Of a DNA stretch of 60,698 nucleotides, positions 56,626-60,698 are shown one piece after another (position 1 is the first letter of the stretch; each line of letters opens with the position of its first letter). Both the position numbers and the translations under genes were made by a program. This stretch comes from an uncultured Synechococcaceae cyanobacterium (GTDB taxonomy: Bacteria > Cyanobacteriota > Cyanobacteriia > PCC-6307 > Cyanobiaceae). The notes beneath the pieces were generated by a model. The model was not told the origin of the DNA and did not search any database. It saw only the letters and a program-made list of their open reading frames with translations. The DNA lies in NCBI GenBank assembly GCA_902574955.1, contig CACGPQ010000003.1, positions 1-60,698 of the forward strand, in the 5' to 3' direction.

Positions 56626-56667
56626 GTTACTGTTGATACAAGATTTTTTAGGCTGTCTCCTTAAATT
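56626..56667 (+). promoter_or_regulatory. NtcA-type activated promoter upstream of ntcA
   Basis: GTTACTGTTGATAC at 56626-56639 is GTT-N8-TAC, one base away from the NtcA consensus GTAN8TAC. A -10 of the form TAN3T (TAAATT) lies 22 bases further at 56662-56667, the canonical spacing of NtcA-activated promoters. It is 48 bases ahead of the ntcA start, consistent with autoregulation. Confidence 0.5.
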
Positions 56668-56687
56668 TTCTAATAGTCAAGATATTT

Positions 56688-57422
56688 ATGATACCTGCTT
56701 CACGAGGAATCAACCGCTTTAGTTCGCAACAATCCGGACAAAGTAAAATTAACTCTGTTGGAGAACGTTTTCCAATCAATAGAACTTTAATGGAAGTTAT
56801 TAAAGGTCTAGATGGTGCAAGCACAGAAATGGTTGAGAGATCTAAAACAATATTTTTCCCAGGGGACCCTGCTGAGAGGGTTTATCTTATAAGAAGAGGA
56901 GCAGTAAGACTTTCAAGAGTATATGAGTCAGGTGAAGAAATAACTGTTGCTCTTTTAAGAGAGAATAGTCTCTTTGGTGTTTTATCTCTTCTAACCGGCC
57001 ATAGATCGGATCGTTTTTACCATGCCATAGCATTCACAAGAGTTGAAATGATAACAGCACCTGCAAATTCTGTTTTAAGAGCTATAGAGGAAGATGCATC
57101 AGTAGGACTATTACTATTGCAGGGGCTTTCAAGTAGGATCTTGCAAACTGAAACAATGATAGAAACTCTTACACATAGAGATATGTCTTCTCGCTTAGTA
57201 AGTTTTTTAATGGTTCTTTGTAGAGACTTTGGAGTTGCAGGTGAAAAAGGTATTACAATAGATCTAAGGCTCTCACATCAGGCAATTGCTGAAGCTATCG
57301 GTTCTACAAGAGTTACTATCACAAGATTATTAGGAGATTTAAAGGATTCAGGGCTTCTTAATATTGAAAGAAAGAAGATCACGGTTTTTGATCCAATTGC
57401 TCTTGCAAAAAGATTTAATTGA
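56688..57422 (+). CDS. ntcA: NtcA global nitrogen regulator
   Basis: This 244-residue CRP-family protein has an N-terminal arm, a cyclic-nucleotide-type beta barrel (about 45-150; for example [20 protein letters not shown]) that in NtcA binds 2-oxoglutarate, a dimer helix, and the C-terminal [23 protein letters not shown] (about 200-219) typical of NtcA. It activates nitrogen-assimilation genes at GTAN8TAC sites. A site of that type lies in its own promoter. It is followed 39 bases later by the DUF3084 gene. Confidence 0.96.
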   Translation: MIPASRGINRFSSQQSGQSKINSVGERFPINRTLMEVIKGLDGASTEMVERSKTIFFPGDPAERVYLIRRGAVRLSRVYESGEEITVALLRENSLFGVLSLLTGHRSDRFYHAIAFTRVEMITAPANSVLRAIEEDASVGLLLLQGLSSRILQTETMIETLTHRDMSSRLVSFLMVLCRDFGVAGEKGITIDLRLSHQAIAEAIGSTRVTITRLLGDLKDSGLLNIERKKITVFDPIALAKRFN

Positions 57423-57461
57423 TTCAAAATAAATTATAATGTATGGATCTTATGAAACAGT

Positions 57462-58427
57462 GTGGCTGGGATTTTAATTGTTTTTTTAATAATACTAGGG
57501 GGATTAATTGCACCATTTGGGGATATTCTTGGAACAAAGATTGGTAAAGCAAGATTTAGTATCTTAAAATTAAGACCGAAAAAAACAGCAACCATAATAA
57601 CCATAATAACTGGTGGGTTTATTAGTTCAATATCAATAGGGTTATTGATTTTAGCTAGTGAAGAATTCAGACAAAGGCTTTTTGTTGATATTCCTTTTTT
57701 GCAAAAAACTTTAGATGAAAGTAAAAAGGCCTTAATCCCTTTACAGAAAGAACGAGAGGAACTTGAAGGTAAAATTATTCAAAAAGAAAAGGAGTTAAAT
57801 CAATTAAAAAATAATATTAAAGAATTTAGGAGAGGAAATGTTGTTATTAAAAGAGGACAAACTTTATTTATTGCTGAGCTTAATTCCAGCTCAAATATCA
57901 AACTAGATTTAACAAAAATCTATAGTGAAGCTGATAAATTTGTTAGGAAAATTGTTATTCCAATTAATAAAGAAGCAAAAAACATTCTTTTGTGGAGACC
58001 TACTGATATTACAAAAATTGAGACAATAGCTGCTAGAGGTGGTAACTGGATTTTATTAATTAAATCAGCAACAAATGTTTTAAAAGGGGATAATTATGTT
58101 TTTGTATCTCCTGACTTATTAGAGAATAAATTGATAGTCAAAAAAGGTGATGTTATCACAAGTTCAATTATGGAAGCAAGTGATTTAAATAGGAAATCAA
58201 TAAATCTAAAAATTAAGTCATTGATTAGAGAAACAAGAGATGAAATCAAGTCAAAAGGATCACAAGTCAGTGAAATTAATACAAGAGGAAATTTTGTAAA
58301 AAAAATTAGGGACTTTCTTCAAGAAAATCAAAAAATAAAATTTAAGTTAGAAGTAGTATCTACAAGAGATAGTAAAACTGTAGAACCCATAGTCGTTGAA
58401 ATTAATATTTTAAAGATTGCATCTTAA
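57462..58427 (+). CDS. DUF3084 family membrane-anchored coiled-coil protein
   Basis: This 321-residue protein starts at GTG and has two hydrophobic segments (about 3-20 and 42-63) around FGDILGTKIGKARFSILKLR, the hallmark of DUF3084. A coiled coil follows (about 80-118), then a mixed alpha/beta domain. Its function is not known; it occurs in cyanobacteria and some other bacteria. It ends one base before the ATG of the RuvC-like gene, with which it forms an operon after ntcA. Confidence 0.78.
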   Translation: MAGILIVFLIILGGLIAPFGDILGTKIGKARFSILKLRPKKTATIITIITGGFISSISIGLLILASEEFRQRLFVDIPFLQKTLDESKKALIPLQKEREELEGKIIQKEKELNQLKNNIKEFRRGNVVIKRGQTLFIAELNSSSNIKLDLTKIYSEADKFVRKIVIPINKEAKNILLWRPTDITKIETIAARGGNWILLIKSATNVLKGDNYVFVSPDLLENKLIVKKGDVITSSIMEASDLNRKSINLKIKSLIRETRDEIKSKGSQVSEINTRGNFVKKIRDFLQENQKIKFKLEVVSTRDSKTVEPIVVEINILKIAS

Positions 58428-58868
58428 ATGCCTAAAGTAATATCTATTGATCCTGGAAAAAGTAAATGCGGTTTAGTATTAGCTGAAATAATTGAAAAAA
58501 AAGTTTATAAAGCCATCATTCTTAAAAGTGAATTACTTGAGAATTATCTCAGGAATTTAATTACCACTGAGGACATATCGCGCATTATTATTGGAAATGG
58601 CACCACCAGTAGAGAGATTAGAGATAAACTATATTTTTTTAAAAAAGAAATAATAACTTTTGAGGAAAAAAATACTACCTACAGAGCTAAAGCAAGATAT
58701 TTCGAACTGTTTCCAATTAGTGGTCTCAAGTTTTTAATGCCTAGGGAGGTTTTTATTCTTAATAAAAACCTTGATGCGATATCAGCTCTAATAATTTTAG
58801 AGGATTATTATAAAATGAAGTTTACTTTGAATCAAAACTTGGATTTTAAAACTTGGCTGAAATTGTGA
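58428..58868 (+). CDS. RuvC/YqgF-like RNase H-fold protein
   Basis: This 146-residue protein begins VISIDPGKSKCGLVLAE, with Asp8 as the first acidic residue of the RNase H fold. RIIIGNGTTSREIRDKL and VILD-like DAISALIILEDY at the end follow the order seen in YqgF and RuvC, where an Asp and a DxxDA motif complete the site. It resembles cyanobacterial Holliday-junction-resolvase-like proteins distinct from both ruvC and the ribosomal-RNA nuclease YqgF. The substrate is unknown. It directly follows DUF3084 and overlaps the convergent DUF3146 gene by 23 bases. Confidence 0.68.
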   Translation: MPKVISIDPGKSKCGLVLAEIIEKKVYKAIILKSELLENYLRNLITTEDISRIIIGNGTTSREIRDKLYFFKKEIITFEEKNTTYRAKARYFELFPISGLKFLMPREVFILNKNLDAISALIILEDYYKMKFTLNQNLDFKTWLKL

Positions 58869-59103
58869 ACTTATATTCATTCCCTACTTCAAGTTCATAA
58901 TCTTTTTTCAATAAAAATCTCAATAAGGCATCCTCAATTAATGCTCTCCCCAAAGGTGGATTTACTATTAATAATCCTTTATTAAAGGACCATGTAAAAG
59001 TCCATTTAAATTGACTAGCTTCCACAACCCCTTGAATTTGCTTTTTTGAGAAGCAATATTCCTTTACACTTACATTGGCTATTGTTTGAGGTTTTGAACG
59101 CAT
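58846..59103 (-). CDS. DUF3146 family small protein
   Basis: This 85-residue protein has the DUF3146 pattern: SQFKWTFTWSFNKGLLIVNP in the middle and GRALIEDALLRFLLKKDYEL toward the end. It is predicted to be a small alpha/beta soluble protein restricted to cyanobacteria, with no known role. Its start lies 3 bases after pth on the same strand, so they are one operon. Its end overlaps the RuvC-like gene by 23 bases. Confidence 0.8.
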   Translation of the reverse strand: MRSKPQTIANVSVKEYCFSKKQIQGVVEASQFKWTFTWSFNKGLLIVNPPLGRALIEDALLRFLLKKDYELEVGNEYKFTISAKF

Positions 59104-59106
59104 TTC

Positions 59107-59709
59107 TTAAGGGTGGTTATTATCAAAAGAATTTAATTCATTAATTATATAGTCTTCTTTTTTTGTATTAAGTCCTTCGAGGGATTCTATTACTCTCAGG
59201 TACACTTTATCCAATATTAATTTTTCTTCTTGAGAAATATTTCCCAAGACATGTGAAATAGTATTGAAATTATTTTTTCCTTTTATTAGAGGAGGTGAAC
59301 CAATACCAATTCTTATTCTCTTAAAGTTTTGTGTTTGCAATTTTTCAATAATGCTTTTAAGCCCATTATGTCCACCTGAACTTCCTTTTTTTCTACATCT
59401 TATTTTTCCTAGGGGAAGATCTTTATCATCGACTATTATGAAAATCTGATCTAAATTAATTTTGTACCAATCAACTATCGCTCGAACAGCATCACCACTG
59501 TTGTTCATAAACGTATTTGGTAAAAATAACCTAAAAGTAGAATTATTGATTTGAAATTCTGAGCAGGAACTTTTAAGTTTATCTTTTAAAAGAAAATTTG
59601 AATTATATTTTTTCGAAAAATTTTCAAGTAACAAAAAACCTATATTATGTCTACTGCTGGAATATTTTTTACCAGGATTTCCAAGCCCAATTAGATATAC
59701 TTCATTCAT
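59107..59709 (-). CDS. pth: Peptidyl-tRNA hydrolase
   Basis: This 200-residue protein has YLIGLGNPGKKYSSSRHNIG at 5-24 with the catalytic His21, NTFMNNSGDAV, the Asp in VDDKDLPLGK and GSSGGHNGLKS. It recycles peptidyl-tRNA that has dropped off ribosomes. The DUF3146 gene follows 3 bases later. A 138-base AT-rich space separates it from psbH upstream. Confidence 0.96.
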   Translation of the reverse strand: MNEVYLIGLGNPGKKYSSSRHNIGFLLLENFSKKYNSNFLLKDKLKSSCSEFQINNSTFRLFLPNTFMNNSGDAVRAIVDWYKINLDQIFIIVDDKDLPLGKIRCRKKGSSGGHNGLKSIIEKLQTQNFKRIRIGIGSPPLIKGKNNFNTISHVLGNISQEEKLILDKVYLRVIESLEGLNTKKEDYIINELNSFDNNHP

Positions 59710-59847
59710 GGTTTATTTCTAAATCTCTTTTCATTGAGAAATATTAATATATATAAAATATAACTAATTAATAAAAACAAAAATTATTAAAAAGTTATTT
59801 AGCAATATTCAATGAACAAAGTAATCTTTGAGGGAATTTCAGAAAAT

Positions 59848-60048
59848 TTAGTTTCCGTTCCAATCTACTGAAAAACCCTGTAGCAGTAAGGATTGGTTAT
59901 AAATTTGGAGAAGAATAACTAAAAAAACAAGTAGTAGAAGTCCTATGACAGTCATCACAGGAACCGCTCCCCAACCAGGTACAACTTTTCCTTGACCTGA
60001 ATTGCCAATTGCTTTTAAAAGACTGCCTAAGGCTGTTTTTTGACCCAT
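59848..60048 (-). CDS. psbH: Photosystem II protein PsbH
   Basis: This 66-residue protein has the cyanobacterial PsbH pattern: [20 protein letters not shown] (7-26) ahead of one membrane helix (about 29-49) and a short lumenal tail. It takes part in photosystem II assembly and quinone-site function. It is divergent from psbN across 79 bases, an arrangement conserved from cyanobacteria to plastids. Confidence 0.96.
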
Positions 60049-60127
60049 TTGAATTCACAAAATCGAATATTATTTCGCTATTGTATAAGAACTTATACAT
60101 AAATTGTTTACAAACTTACCAAAATTG

Positions 60128-60280
60128 ATGCAAACTTTATCATCTGCTCCAGATCCGGCAGTTTCCATAGCTGTAACTATTCTGGCATTACTTCTAGCCT
60201 TAACTGGTTTTGGTCTTTGGACTGCATTTGGACCTAAAGCGGCAAAGCTTACAGATCCTTGGGATGACCATGACGATTAA
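60128..60280 (+). CDS. psbN: PsbN
   Basis: This 50-residue protein starts MQTLSSAPDPAVSIAV, has one membrane helix (about 12-32) and ends KAAKLTDPWDDHDD, as PsbN does. It is an assembly factor for photosystem II rather than a stable subunit. The gene is antiparallel to psbH, as in plastids. psbI follows 108 bases downstream on the same strand. Confidence 0.95.
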   Translation: MQTLSSAPDPAVSIAVTILALLLALTGFGLWTAFGPKAAKLTDPWDDHDD

Positions 60281-60388
60281 TCTTCCTTAAAGTATTTCAA
60301 AATTTTCCAAAAATGTAAAAAGTAAACAATTAACCATAGTTTAATTATAAATTTATTAAGATACAAATCTGCCTGTACTAGTAATCCC

Positions 60389-60517
60389 ATGCTTGCTTTA
60401 AAAATTTCTGTTTACACTATTGTCTTTTTCTTCGTTGGAATATTTCTTTTTGGTTTTTTAGCAAGTGACCCAACAAGAACGCCAAACAGAAAAGACCTAG
60501 AAAGTCCTCAAGATTAA
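60389..60517 (+). CDS. psbI: Photosystem II protein PsbI
   Basis: This 42-residue protein starts [20 protein letters not shown] and continues [18 protein letters not shown], the standard PsbI layout of one membrane helix and a short polar tail. It is a low-molecular-mass subunit next to D1. The 108 bases between psbN and psbI show no clear hairpin. A signal-peptide-bearing frame follows 21 bases later. Confidence 0.95.
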
Positions 60518-60538
60518 TTTTTTAATCAAATTTTTAAA

Positions 60539-60698
60539 TTGATTTTTAGAATTCCAAAAAAAATAATATTTTTATCTTTTCTTTTTATAAGTTTCTTACA
60601 GCCATCAAAATCAGCTGAATTCTCAAAAATTAATAAAGGTGTTAATAATCGAAATGGAAAATTAATTTCATCAAATATATCTAATATAGATATTTCAT
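60539..60698 (+). CDS. N-terminal fragment of an exported protein
   Basis: From a TTG at 60539 a frame stays open to the end of the window (53 codons). It begins with basic residues (RIPKK) and a hydrophobic stretch (about 9-21), followed by PSKSAEF, a plausible signal peptidase site. The visible mature part is Ser/Asn-rich. Its 21-base distance from psbI suggests co-transcription. The protein runs off the window and I cannot name it; an outer-membrane protein is one possibility. Confidence 0.5.
   Translation, partial: MIFRIPKKIIFLSFLFISFLQPSKSAEFSKINKGVNNRNGKLISSNISNIDIS

Overview
The window is a compact, AT-rich, gene-dense stretch of a cyanobacterial chromosome. It carries psbA, psbO, psbH, psbN and psbI, a CP12-type Calvin-cycle regulator, a BicA/SbtA/SbtB-like bicarbonate block, ntcA, crtR and many cyanobacteria-only small families (DUF2555, DUF565/Ycf20, DUF3084, DUF3146, DUF3177). 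The strong A/T bias, very short intergenic spaces, ThyX instead of ThyA and a CP12 without an N-terminal cysteine pair together point to a Prochlorococcus of the high-light type. That assignment is inference from gene content, not from a database search.

Layout. 1-6400: tail of an unknown membrane protein, a DUF2062 protein, a bifunctional (p)ppGpp synthetase/hydrolase, a two-domain ABC ATPase, and an rluD-like/rbgA pair. 6600-12700: pgk, a secreted hypothetical, murG, cobD-like, pyrD and rnhA. 12700-16050: secE-nusG-rplK-rplA-[L10 leader]-rplJ-rplL on the minus strand. 16100-22500: a divergent ClpB, eno, and a UbiB-like kinase with a small coiled-coil partner. 22650-26600: a thioredoxin-reductase-fold flavoprotein lacking the NADPH motifs, then sbtB-sbtA-bicA. 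26800-34250: hemB, a glyoxalase-like gene, mutS2, obg, cp12, a glutathione-transferase relative and an aspartoacylase relative. 34250-41650: a small unlisted gene, psbA with a structured leader, aroC, an Eda-like gene, ftsH, sat and psbO. 41800-47200: coaBC, small cyanobacterial genes, pyrB, a 3-methyladenine glycosylase gene with a damaged or non-standard 5' end, gatC and crtR. 47300-54000: tRNA-Leu(UAG), ileS, membrane hypotheticals, trmB and glmM. 54000-59700: txlA-like, a cobO-dcd-thyX block, ntcA with an NtcA-type promoter, DUF3084, a RuvC-like protein, DUF3146 and pth. 59850-60698: psbH facing psbN-psbI, and the start of an exported protein.

There is no integrase, transposase, phage module, CRISPR array or obvious genomic island; this is core genome. 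I see no previously undescribed multi-gene system. The points most worth a second look are: the 42-residue gene opposite psbA; the glycosylase gene whose catalytic Glu lies upstream of any ATG, next to an A/T homopolymer; the NTR-fold flavoprotein that looks pyridine-nucleotide independent; a ClpB without D1 arginine fingers; a CobO-like protein without a P-loop lysine; a PII-like protein with no C-terminal redox loop beside two bicarbonate transporters; and the tight cobO-dcd-thyX dNTP-supply block.
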